A DNA stretch of 64,000 nucleotides from Triglochin maritima. Taxonomy: Eukaryota > Streptophyta > Magnoliopsida > Alismatales > Juncaginaceae. Shown piece by piece: positions 1-9,596 of the stretch (position 1 is its first letter; every line of letters begins with the position of its first letter). Location: positions 28,975,741 through 29,039,740 of the forward strand of contig OY821782.1 of NCBI GenBank assembly GCA_963682175.1. The letters run 5' to 3'. Made by a program: the position numbers and the translations under genes. The notes under the pieces were generated by a model that had not been told where the DNA came from, did not search any database, and saw nothing but the letters and a program-made list of their open reading frames with translations.

Positions 1-67
1 ATGATTTCTCATTCAATTCATAATAATTGGTATTTAAAAGTAAAACTTTTAGAACACATTCCCTTCA
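1..67 (-). mobile_element. Tail of a Copia LTR, truncated by the window edge
   Basis: These bases match almost exactly the right-hand end of both LTRs of the Copia element at 9597-19173, up to the shared terminal CCCTTCA. The element is on the minus strand, so this is the outer edge of its 5' LTR. From base 68 the sequence continues as the gag-like ORF of a different retrotransposon, so the Copia copy was inserted inside that ORF. The rest of the insertion lies left of the window. Confidence 0.88.
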
Positions 68-431
68 CTCAGAGCCACATCCTTTTGATCATGTGGCGTT
101 TGAGCCACATCCTTTCGATCATGTGGCTCTTGAGCCACAAGATACCATTTTAATGGCCTCTGGGCCACATGCTCTTCATTCTGTATCTGCTGAGGACCCC
201 ATGTGGGTTAAGAATCAACCACGTGATACCCTACATTTCAAACAACCAGACAGAGGTTCACCTCTCGTTCATCCTCCTATCTTGCTCACTCTCAAGAGGC
301 ATCAAACGACCACAATGCCTATAAGGGTATCAGGTGGTCTAGCAATTCTGCTTGGTATGTTGCAAGCCCATGCATGTGCATTTTTGGCTCGAGAGATGGT
401 GAGTTCCCATTTGATGTCCCTTGACATATGA
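68..431 (+). pseudogene. C-terminal fragment of gag-like ORF (copy A)
   Basis: This stretch aligns with the last part of the intact gag-like ORF at 61120-62592: repeated EPH motifs, then the FKQPD block. It differs in three ways. Its first codons derive from the Copia LTR tail. It has an in-frame run of roughly 30-bp tandem units (about 72-190) giving repeats of the type EPHPFDHVA. It then ends early at 431 with a diverged C-terminus. It keeps no zinc knuckle, is a remnant, and is not expected to encode a functional protein. Confidence 0.75.
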
Positions 432-1972
432 AGATGAGAGCCCATTTTTGTACATAGTTAAAAAAACTCTTTCAGTGAGCATCGATTGTTGTGGGCTCCA
501 ACCCTTGAGTATTTGGGGGCCCTTTCTTTCACGTATTTGTATCCCTTCTTTAGCATCTCACAGGTTTTGAGGGAATTCGGGTTTGTGTCCATCACTATAA
601 CCATGAACTTCCTGTTGTGCTTCATGTTGGTGAGATCTTTCCTTTTTCATGCATAAATCCATGTAGTATCTTGCTCACATTCATTGAGGACAATGCATGA
701 AGTAGGTGTGGGGGTGTTTTACGTGTGTACATAGTCGAGTCTTTTTCCTTTGATTTTGTTTTCTTTTGTGTGTATTGATAGGGTCATGTTAGTGTGTTGC
801 ATTTAATATCGATATATCTGCTTTCCATGATCATTGGGTGACTTGTCTTCTTTTGCTTGCCTAGTGCTTCAAAATTTTCACATTTCTTTCAAAATCTTCA
901 TGTGTTTGTGAAAGAAAATGTTTTGTGGGTTTTGTGTGTTTAGAATGTGCAAAAGCGTTGAGAGACAAAGTAAAAAGAAAACTCCCAAAATTGTCTTGAA
1001 CTTGATGCATTAGGATATCTAGTACAGTGGCTTTAGGATTTATCTAGTCGTTAGGATTCACCCCAATTTTCCTTCGGGGGTGAGTAATCATAGGGTTTCA
1101 GTGCTCAAACATTTAAAGAAGTCCACCCTGAACCTAGTGAGTCAATAATTCGTGTCTGTTAAATTAAGGGAGTTTGTTGTAGTCAATGACCCTTTAAATC
1201 TTGTTGTGAGACATTAAGTGTAGGGGTTTTGGTTCATGAATAGATAAGAAATAAGTGAGTAGGTGTTCTCTCTTCTCGCACGGCTCCTATCACTTGGGAA
1301 AGTAGATCTGAGGGGACTTTGTGTCTGGTGCTGCTGAGTCATCTGACTTGGGATGCGCCGACCGAACTCTCGTTACACGGGTGGTAGGGATTGCCTTATG
1401 TGGAGATTTGGAGAAAGGTGTACGTGATAGTGTAAGTCCTCATGGGCAATGATGCACGAAACCTGACCCTGGGAGAATAAAGCTCCAACTAATAAAAAGA
1501 AAAGAGAAAATATATATTAAAAAATGAGAAAAGAAAAAAAAAGTAATGCAAATAAGAACCTTAATAGACTTTACATTTTGTATCACTTGAGGATGTTGAG
1601 GTTGTCCATGTCTTTCACTTAATTCCTTATTTAACTTGCATGAATGATTCATTAGGCTAGGTGAGTGGACTGATTACCTTTATAGAGTCGGCCCGTAGGA
1701 TTATCGCGTCCAATGATCGACAAAATTTGTCCAACGAGTCGAGTGTCTAGATTGAATAATGCATCTTGTTCGGATTTTGTGGGTATATCCGCTGAAAACC
1801 CTCAGGAGACAACACTCCTCCTCCTTGGCAACAAGGAGGTTTAACGGCTTGTTGCGCGTGCTAAGTATAACCGTGATTCCTACGAAAGTGAGTTAGGATT
1901 TCTTGTTTCTCGTTTGCTTTTCTCTTTCTTTGTTTTGCTCGAGACTAGCAAAAATTTAGGTGTGGGGGTATT
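432..1972 (+). other. Non-coding 3' internal region with two polypurine tracts (copy A)
   Basis: No credible coding frame is visible. A purine-rich tract (701-715, core GGTGTGGGGG) follows a TTGAGGACAATG motif, the arrangement usually found after the pol gene in plant Athila/Tat-like elements. A second GGTGTGGGGG tract (1957-1970) lies immediately before the 3' LTR and is the expected plus-strand primer. The block at 1260-1460 is almost identical to 63510-63720. Confidence 0.7.
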
Positions 1973-3521
1973 TGATTGACATCATTTCATGCTTATATTT
2001 GTATCTTATATCCATTATCTTACACCTAAGCAATGCTACGTGACGAGTTTTATGTTTGAATTTCAGAAATAAAGAAGTTTGAAGAGAAGAGGCATGAAAG
2101 GACCTAAAAGATAGGAAAAAAGGACTGAGTTGAGAGACTCGATGACTAAGATGCAAGGGAGAATGACCTAAACGTAAGACCGAAGGACCAAAGAGCAAAA
2201 CAGAAAACTCCACACCATCATGGGGACTATTTTGGCAATTCGATTCGGGTCGGAGCTCCAATAAACAAAGTATACGCATCAAAGACCAACAAAGAAATCC
2301 AGAAAAGCCCACAACAAATTCCAGTCGGATCCAGAGTTCATGGACCTCCAATTGGCGGTCCGGAACTCTCCGGATCCGCTAAGATTTTGCGTGCACATGT
2401 ATTAGTGTTTGTTTAGGCTATTTTTCGTATTTGTTTAGTCCCATACCATGGGATTGTCCTGGATTACCTTTTTCTATGGCTATAAATAGAACTCTCCCTC
2501 CTCTCTTGTACCCCATCTCTCTCTTCGTGGTCATCCTCTCTACTAGGAGTTAAAGCCTTGAAGCAAAAACCGTGGTGGAGAGAGGCTACTTATAATTAAG
2601 GGAGTGATAATAGATGTTTTCCTTTAGTTATGTTGTTTCTTTCTTAGTTTAATTTCCTTTCATATGCTTGCATGCTTCTTTAGTTTTATGTCATCTTAGC
2701 TTCTTTAATATTCCTTGCTTGCTTAGTTTAATTTCATTTTAGTAGAATGTTTCATTTTAATGTAGGTTGTAGTGTAATGATTAGTGAGTAGTTTCGTCCC
2801 CATTTGGGGGGTGGAGAAATATGTGATATGATCATGTGGTGTATTAGGTGTGTGTTAGCTTAATCCCTTGAGCCTTATATGATTTTCATAACCATCTAAT
2901 GGGATTTCACTCTTATCTTTGATATGCTAATGCTCTTGAATGAAGCTTAGCTTATGCTTAGATTAGTGAACCTATTTTATGGGGAATGATAAGGTGAGGA
3001 TATGGATGGAGTTAATATTGGAAACACAATTTGTAGTGTATGTACTCTTGTTGGCTTTACCTTGGTTAATCTCTTGTATGTTTTAATGATAATGTGTTAT
3101 CTTAATTCATGTGGAGGCATAGCAGGGTCTAGTCTTTATACATGAGTTCATTTAGCTTCATTCCTATTATTGTCTTGTATGTTTTAATGATATGATCTTA
3201 TCTTCATTCATGTGGAGGCAAAGTTGGATTTAGTTTTATGATTTCATGCACTACATGTTGTGAGGAGCATAATTAAACACACACACACACATCTTTCTAT
3301 TCACATTATTTCTCTACCCCCTATGGGGTTTAGTTTTATTGCTTATCTTCCATTTCCTTTTGCATTTTAGTGTAGTTTACTGTATACAGCCTTTCTCTCC
3401 TTTCTTTCCCACTCGCCTTCGTACAAACCAAAAGTCAACACACCTCCCTGTGGATCGACCCGTATTTGCCACCGCTTCAACGCGGCCGTGCACTTGCGGT
3501 TTAATTAAAACGAATCAATCA
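1973..3521 (+). repeat. 3' LTR of gag-only element, copy A
   Basis: The 1549-bp LTR starts TGATTGA and ends TCAATCA, a perfect 7-bp terminal inverted repeat. It aligns along its length with the 5' LTR at 58434-59988 (1555 bp). A TATA box (TATAAATA, 2481-2488) sits before a CT-rich probable transcription start. A CA microsatellite near 3277-3290 is shared with the other copy. The target duplication cannot be checked because the partner LTR is outside the window. Confidence 0.9.
2481..2488 (+). promoter_or_regulatory. TATA box of the LTR promoter
   Basis: TATAAATA precedes GAACTCTCCCTCC. The same TATA box is conserved at 58961-58968 in the second LTR of this family, which supports it as the U3 promoter. 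Confidence 0.6.
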
Positions 3522-3529
3522 TTAATCCA

Positions 3530-3565
3530 AAATACCCTGCTCCTAAATTCAATTTACCCCGAAAA
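3530..3565 (+). repeat. Single unit of a TTACCCC minisatellite
   Basis: The block ending in TTTACCCCGAAAATA is closely matched at about 6726-6760, and its core matches the repeat units at 29330-32290. The two isolated copies lie on either side of the ULP1-like relic. Confidence 0.6.
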
Positions 3566-3622
3566 TACATAAGTTTGTCCTGTATGCATGATGTAAACAT
3601 GAAATACTAGAGTTTAACATCC

Positions 3623-3676
3623 ATTATATAGAAGAAATTAAATGGATAACAATCCATTTAATGTCTTCTATATAAT
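3623..3676. repeat. Short hairpin, 23-bp arms
   Basis: Arms 3623-3645 and 3654-3676 are reverse complements with one mismatch, around an 8-nt loop. It is AT-rich and lies in the spacer downstream of the ULP1 relic. It could be a tiny foldback element or part of a transposon end. Confidence 0.6.
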
Positions 3677-3884
3677 CAGATTCCCCTGGTCCTGTAAAAA
3701 ATTCCAAAAGTTGAACGTCATTCAGTACATGAAATGTAACAAACATTTACATTACCAACATATTCATAAGTTAACAATTTTTAATAAGTTCCTACAACAA
3801 AACAAATGTTGTAATCACATGACCAAGTTCTGGAAGACTGTCATTTCAGACCTCATGATTGCCGTTGTTATCTCCCCCACGAAT

Positions 3885-4245
3885 TTTGTGCACATCTTCT
3901 ACATCTTCAGCACTATCTGGTGGTAGTCCAGTTAGTAACCTGCGAATCCAATGAATAACAAACAAGCCACTATCATTAACACCATCCAGCTGTTGTGGGC
4001 AGTTTCACACGAATTGTAGAGGCCATAAACAATTCAGATATGATCTCCAGAAATAGAGGCCCTTGACGCAACCTCTTCCTGGAATCCATCAGCCTCTCCT
4101 GAAGGCTCATCCAAGGCAAGCTCCCTAGCCGAGTAATTATAGTGTTTTATTAATTTAGCTTCCGAGTAGATGACCCGCAGAGACCAATGATCATTGCCAT
4201 GAATTAGATGGCATATTTAGTTCTTTCCTAGTTATAAAAATTGAA
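3885..4245 (-). pseudogene. Remnant of ULP1 (C48) catalytic domain, Cys replaced by Ser
   Basis: On the minus strand DHWSLRVIYSEAK (His codon at 4187-4189) matches the catalytic His-Trp block of ULP1/SENP peptidases. Downstream, after a one-base frame slip, QLDGVNDSGLFVIHWIRR matches the nucleophile block, where the usual D-C-G is D-S-G (Ser codon 3969-3971). Loss of the catalytic Cys and the frame slip show the protease domain is dead. Confidence 0.65.
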
Positions 4246-6240
4246 TGATTGATTACCGTTGACTCCAGGTATTCCACAACATCTTTTGGTCTCTTACCAC
4301 GAAACCGAGAACGTGTTGCTCATTTCTGTCAAATATTACAAAATATTCTTTAAAGCCAAATGATGATCATTCTATAAATAATAATACTACTACTGAATTA
4401 ATTTATAATAACGATGTTTTGAAGAGAACCAAACTACCACACTTCGCAACTCCACGACTACGAAGTTGATAAGGTGAAACCCTTCCTCTTCCACGTCTCA
4501 ATGTGGTACTAGTAGTAGTAGTAGTTGGATCATGTATTTGAACTAGCACACTTCTAATAACTTGATCCACATCCTTATAAGGACACATTGCCTTTTCCGC
4601 AGCTATCAAAGATTCATAAAAAACCTGCGGATTGCTTCAGGAAATCTCCGTTGTTTTTCGTAGGTTGTCTACATTTTTTTTCTATTTCCATCTCCTCTAC
4701 GTTTACTGTTCCCTCAGCAACAACTTCTTCATCAACCTCAGTGATCAAAGTCTTCATTTTCAAAACCACAACCAAAGTCTTTTGTAACATCAACTGTCCT
4801 ATTCGTTGACATCCCAGAACATGTATTAACTTCATTGTTCAGCCTAGAACATGACAAGTCAACCTCACCCACTATACGGTCTTCATCAGCTTCATTGATG
4901 TTTTCAGTTAGCTCTACTTTTTTCCCCTTTCTTGAAGATGAATGTCTACCCTTCTGTGCCCTTTTCTTAAGGACACTAATAGTGACAGAAATTGGCATGC
5001 TCTCCGATGGACTTCCTTGTAACTCATCCACGTATTCTGGTGGCCCATGCTCGTTAGAAGGCAGAATAGTTGGATCCAGTAAAGATTGTCCTGGGTTTAC
5101 GACTGGACTAGGTGGTACAAAGGTTGGAGATGGCGATGGCGGTCGGAATGGTTCAGTAAGAAGTCCCTTCAGCTGAGCACATTCATCTTCTTTACTATGC
5201 AACATTTCTTGTGTTTCACGAAGCTCATTACGTAAAGTGGTGCACCTCTGATTTGACTGAAATAGCATCTCCTCAAGCTCATTCACCTTCAACTGCAATT
5301 GTTGGACAACCTCCCCACTAACTGGATTATTTGGTATGTTGTATTGCTCAATTTCAGTGGTTGTTGGCACAATCCTTTCCAACTTGAAATTTTTTGCATG
5401 TAAGTTGGTAAACTTCAAGCCCTTGACCTTCAAGCGTTTATCAAGATCACACTTCACCAATGTACCCCCCCCCCCCCCCCAACGATTAATCCGCGGTGTA
5501 CCACCAACCACCTCACAAATATTGAGGTGTTCAAAAAGCCAAACCTGCAGCAAAATAAAACGAAATATCAAATCATTTTAATGAGAAATACACATACAAT
5601 GCGACCCTAAAAAGCACTTCGTTTACCATAAGAACAACTGTGCATCCTTCAATGCGTCCCAAATGGATTTCTTCACGACTAGTCAATTCATTATATTTGA
5701 ATCGGGCATTGTTTAGGGCTTTGGTTAAGTGGTGGTAAATACAGGCCCCCCAACCAACTGAATGTAAAAAATTCAAATTTTCGACTATATAAGTCATCCA
5801 TTTCTGCACACGCATTGATGTACCAACAAACAAAATACACAGAATAAGTGCACAATGTAGAGACGCACGCAATCAGCAACGTCAAGCGTATCATCTGAAG
5901 GGAGTAATTTCTGCTCCAAAGCACGAACATCAGAACGTGTTGGTAGTTTCTTATGGAAAAAACGTCCATGGAATTGACTCTCCTCTGTGTTCGCTATAAC
6001 ATTATGGAAATTTTGACTTCCAAGAGGTAGTCCCAATATGCAAGCCACATCCATTTCTTCAAACTGCAACTCATATTCTCCCATATTGAATGTTTTCCAT
6101 CTCGTAGAGTAACATCCTATTAGGTACCGCACTATCTCATCGTTAACAACAATGTTTTTCATCTCCAAAAAATACCCAAAAGGGGTTGCATAAAAAAGCT
6201 CTTTGTGACGAGATCTCATTTTTTGGTTGCTTTCGGCCAA
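3885..6240 (-). pseudogene. Degenerate ULP1-type gene of a Mutator-like element (Kaonashi type)
   Basis: Reading from 6240 downwards, the first part resembles the N-terminal region shared by plant mobile-domain and transposon ULP1 proteins (ELFYATPFGYFL, then DVACILGLPLG). After a frameshift near 5830 come VGWGACIYHHL and GRIEGCTVVLM. A good intron (GT at about 5622, CTGCAG at 5550-5545) leads to VWLFEHLNICEVVGGTPR, a leucine-rich probable coiled coil and an acidic linker with a 16-C run at 5465-5480. The frame stops at 4738. Further pieces (CPYKDVDQVIRSVL, RGRGRVSPYQLRSRG) lie in shifted frames, followed by a ULP1 catalytic remnant. In intact relatives this C48-type protease is cargo of MULEs. 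Several frameshifts make it non-functional. Confidence 0.7.
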
Positions 6241-7245
6241 TGAATGAGAGACAAATGACTGTGGGTGTACTCCATCGCAACCTAAAAAAAATTATAACAG
6301 TAATTTATCTTAAGGTAAACATTTTTAGAACAAAACCAGCCACATCCAAATATAAAAATGCGTTATGAAACACTTTCCCAATTATTTAATAAAAAGTCCA
6401 ACTGGCGATTTTAAAAAAGAACAAAGGTTTATATTTTTAATTACTAACTTGTATCATGTTAATAGTTACCTCGTATTATTATGAAGATACCAATAATGAA
6501 CTCTAAATTTCCTTTACTACCTATTTCCAATAGCAAATTAATTATTACAAATACTAAACAACCAATATAACAAATTAATTATAAGGTCTACTACAAAAAA
6601 TATGTACCACAAATACTAAACAACCAAAACAACTGGCATATGTTACTGATTCTAACTTACCCCAGCCATCCATAAATTTACCCCCCGTATTATTAGTAAA
6701 GACAATATTTGTAACCTAACTTACCCCGCTCTTAATTTCAACTAACCCCGAAAATATTAAAGCTTACCAACCACGCACCATTATAAATTTCTTCAAAAAA
6801 TAGCTGACACATTTAACACTTAAAATACAGTTGCTTTCACTACCGATAACAGTTCTATCCATGTAAATCAAACAAATATATTTATAGCTTTGCAAAACCT
6901 AAAAAATATTGTTTAACATTAAATTAGAAAAAAACTAGATATGGTTGAAGTATTATAAGAAAATGTTAAAGTAATACGAAAACGAATACAAGTAATACAT
7001 TAAAAAGACTGTGCCAACAAATGGGTCTTAACAACTATAAAAAACCCAAAAAAATTTGGTCCCCAAAAATTCTAACAAATATAGGTGGTTTAGCGAAAAA
7101 ATACAATTTCGATGCCCAAAACCGTTTTGGAAGGAAATGTTTCTCCTGTGGGTGTGGGTGTGGGGTGAAAAATATATTTAACCAAATAAAACCTACTGAT
7201 AAATAGATAAAACCCAAAAAAATCACAGATAATAAACAAAAAAAA
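6241..7245. other. AT-rich spacer with TTACCCC units
   Basis: No gene is recognisable. Between about 6655 and 6765 there are four ACCCC-containing units of the minisatellite seen at 29330-32290. The block at 6726-6760 is the counterpart of 3530-3565. The remainder is AT-rich. Confidence 0.5.
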
Positions 7246-7653
7246 ACACATGAAACTCAGTTGGTTTAAGCGGTTGAGGAGGTTGGGGAAAAGATACCGG
7301 AGGTTGCTGAAAATACAAACGAAAACAATGGAGGAAAACGATGGAGTTCGAAGCAATGTGGGTGATTTGGGGGAAAGAAAAAAGGGAAAAATGGATATTT
7401 GGGGAGAAAGATGGGTTCCTCTGCTTTACTGAGAGGACGTCATCTCAAACAATCTTTCTGTCGTGGGGTTCAAACCCAAATAAAATCTACAGTAACAATA
7501 TGCCAACTCAATCCCATATTCCGTCACACGTGTTCTCCACGTCACACCCGCGTGAGAAATAGGGTTGGGTCACGCGTGGGCCTCTCGGTATCCGGTCCAA
7601 TAAGGCTAAAGCGACGGTCAGCACAGTCAAACTCCATCCAAACCCAAACCAAT
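7246..7653 (+). promoter_or_regulatory. Presumed upstream region of the fibrillin gene
   Basis: This is the DNA directly 5' of the ancestral fibrillin start codon (AT at 7652-7653). It contains a G-box, CACGTG (7527-7532, within ACACGTGT), and another ACGT core at about 7539. Such elements are common in promoters of plastid-protein genes. No TATA box is obvious. A purine-rich open stretch at 7262-7370 has no recognised similarity. Confidence 0.35.
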
Positions 7654-7661
7654 GCTGCACC

Positions 7662-7905
7662 TAGGGGTGAGCAAAATTCGGTCTGGTCCGGGCACCTGGA
7701 CTGAACCGAATTTTTCGGTCCGGAGCGAACCGGACCGAATTTTTTCGGTCCGATCTTCGGTCCGGACCGGACCGAAAATTTAAGGAGAAAATCCGGTTTT
7801 TGGACCGACCCGGACCGGACCGAACCTATTCGGTCCGGACTTCCCGAAAATTCGGGTTTCGGTCCGGTTCGGTCCGGTCTGTTCCTGGACCGAAGCTCAC
7901 CCCTA
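7662..7905. mobile_element. hAT-type MITE inserted in the fibrillin start codon
   Basis: The 244-bp element has terminal inverted repeats TAGGGGTGAGC / GCTCACCCCTA. The flanking 8-bp sequences GCTGCACC (7654-7661) and GCTGCTCC (7906-7913) match at 7 of 8 positions, as expected for a hAT target duplication. The interior is almost entirely inverted and direct CGGTCCGG/CCGGACCG motifs, so it can fold on itself. It has no coding capacity. The insertion separates AT (7652-7653) from the G of the ancestral ATG. Confidence 0.88.
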
Positions 7906-7906
7906 G

Positions 7907-8122
7907 CTGCTCCCAACATCCGTTTCGAACCCACCCACCCTCTTCTCCCCACTCCTCCCCATCTCCCTCAATCCCAGCCGCCGCTCGACCTTCCGCCCTC
8001 TTGCTGGAGCGAGCCCCGGAGAGGTCGAGAGGCGGAAGCACGAGCTCCTCCGTGCTGTGCAGGACACCAATCGTGGCCTCTCCACCACTGCCGACCAACG
8101 CTACGCCATCGAGGAGGCCACG
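7907..8122 (+). pseudogene. Fibrillin exon 1 (transit peptide, N-terminus), start lost
   Basis: Read from 7907 (CTG CTC CCA ACA), the frame gives a Ser/Pro/Arg-rich, acid-poor stretch typical of a chloroplast transit peptide. It continues with SPGEVERRKHELLRAV and ADQRYAIEEAT to the donor ACG/GTATGG. It is GC-rich, unlike the surrounding introns. The frame has no Met and is preceded immediately by TAG, the MITE terminus. With the MITE and one duplication copy removed, the ATG falls exactly in frame. Confidence 0.82.
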
Positions 8123-8668
8123 GTATGGTGCCCTTTTGTTTTCGCCGGTGACTTATTGGTTCGTGTTGAGGATGAGTTGGTGGCTTTGGTTTTGAGGAAT
8201 ATAATTCGTTTTTTGGCATTCAAGTGGCTGTAGTTTAGTCGTAAGAATTTCAAGTTGAGGCCATTTCGATTTTGTTCGGGTTTGCTGAATCCAGACCAAA
8301 CTAATTTGGTAAAACAATTTCAATGCAAACCAAGCTAACTCTATTTTTGATCGGATCGGTTTGAACTTCAGTTTGCATTTCGTACCATTATTTGTTGATC
8401 AAATAGGAAATCTAGAAATTAAAGACAACAATAGAAATGTTTTTATAGAAACTAAACTAATGTTAAGTATGAGTTATAATACTAAATAGAGACTTACATA
8501 TTCAATCTGTGTGTTGGACTATATGTTGCATTAATGTGATTATGTTAGTTTGAAATCAGATAATTCGGTCTAAAATCTCGTCCATAAACCCACTTATACA
8601 CTCGAAGTTCACGACATATCCATAAGTCTTTTATAACATAAACTTTTAATGCGTTTTGATTCTATAGA
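8123..8668 (+). other. 5' part of fibrillin intron 1
   Basis: AT-rich intron sequence starting GTATGG. No coding or repeat signal is seen before the target duplication of the MULE at 8669. Confidence 0.6.
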
Positions 8669-8677
8669 TAAAAGTAA

Positions 8678-9078
8678 GGAAAAAAATTCAAAATAATATT
8701 TTTTTAATTTTTTTTTGCCAAAAATAGACCTCAATAAAAATTAATTGTCAAACTAAACTCGCTGTCACAACGTGTTACACGTGGCGGCGGCGGGTTTTTT
8801 TTTATTTGTGCATAAAAAACTCGACATCACCAGTGTCGAGTTATCTCTGGTTTTTTATTGCCCAACACTTTATATTCCACTCGACGTGAGTTGTCAGGAG
8901 AATAGTGATTCAAATAGAACTCGGCACTGGGGATGCCGAGTTCTATTCGGACCTGTTCTCCTGGCACTCAGATCGTGTATGAAACAGTTAGACGGCCAGG
9001 AGAAGTCTACAATAGAACTCGACATCTATGATGCCGAGTTTAATAAGCATAACTCGGAGTTTAATAGGCAGAACTAGG
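8678..9078. repeat. Left terminal inverted repeat of the MULE
   Basis: It matches the reverse complement of 19713-20081. Inside are three imperfect palindromes, each an AACTCGRCAT arm with its complement (8819-8843, 8919-8943, 9015-9040), plus a pair of GTCAGGAG/CCAGGAGA boxes. Confidence 0.85.
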
Positions 9079-9288
9079 CAAATTTGCAGTCCTAAAAAAT
9101 ACATTACATTAATTTAAGTCTTACAATTAATCAACTCTTAAAAAGGATTTAAGTCGTACATTCATTCAAGTCATAACAAAATACATTATATTAATTCAAG
9201 TCCTACAATTAATCAACTCTTACATTTATTCGTCTCACTAAATAGTTACATACAAAATATTCAAACTATTTCGCTATATAGGTTCCTT

Positions 9289-9591
9289 TCATCGCTTTCG
9301 CTTATGGCTTATACCGCCGCATCTCCCACACCTTACCTTTCTTCCAGAGTGTTCGTCCACCTCGTTTCGGATTCGCATTGATTTGGGCCGACCGGGAGGT
9401 CTTTTGGTTTGGGGAGACTTCATTGTGATGTTGCATCGATCTGGACAATACCTCACATCAGAAATTGAGATAAATATCGGTTTGTACGCCTTCCTGTACA
9501 TTTGAACCTCATAATACGGGGACACTAAATGTGAAGTGTTGACATTTGCATGTCTGGCACTGCAAACTGCTAATACATGTGAATATGGGAC
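9289..9591 (-). pseudogene. MuDR-type transposase, C-terminal fragment
   Basis: The minus-strand frame reads HVPYSHVLAVCSARHA, SPYYEVQMYRKAYKPIF and RPPGRPKSMRIRNEVDE, then a zinc-knuckle start CGRCGGISHKRKR. These are the SWIM zinc finger, the YY-x-V-x-x-YRKAYxPI block and the basic GRP tail of plant MULE transposases. Two metal-ligand positions are lost: the PC-x-H of the SWIM finger is PYSH, and the last knuckle Cys is replaced by a TGA stop (9289-9291). It is continuous with 19174-19240 once the Copia element is removed. Confidence 0.82.
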
Positions 9592-9596
9592 GTGCA

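Larger units (their letters stand above)
68..3521 (+). mobile_element. 3' part of a gag-only LTR retrotransposon (copy A)
   Basis: In order this holds the C-terminal end of a gag-like ORF, about 1.5 kb of non-coding internal DNA, a polypurine tract and a full 3' LTR. It is collinear with the copy at 58434-64000, including the blocks at about 480-1790 versus 62700-63990. There is no protease, reverse transcriptase, RNase H or integrase between the gag-like stop and the LTR, so the family is non-autonomous (LARD or TR-GAG type). The left part is separated from it by the Copia insertion ending at 67. Confidence 0.85.

Noticed and set aside
7800..8195. Long open frame over the MITE and fibrillin exon 1 as a gene
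   Set aside because: It is in the wrong frame relative to the fibrillin sequence and starts inside the MITE.
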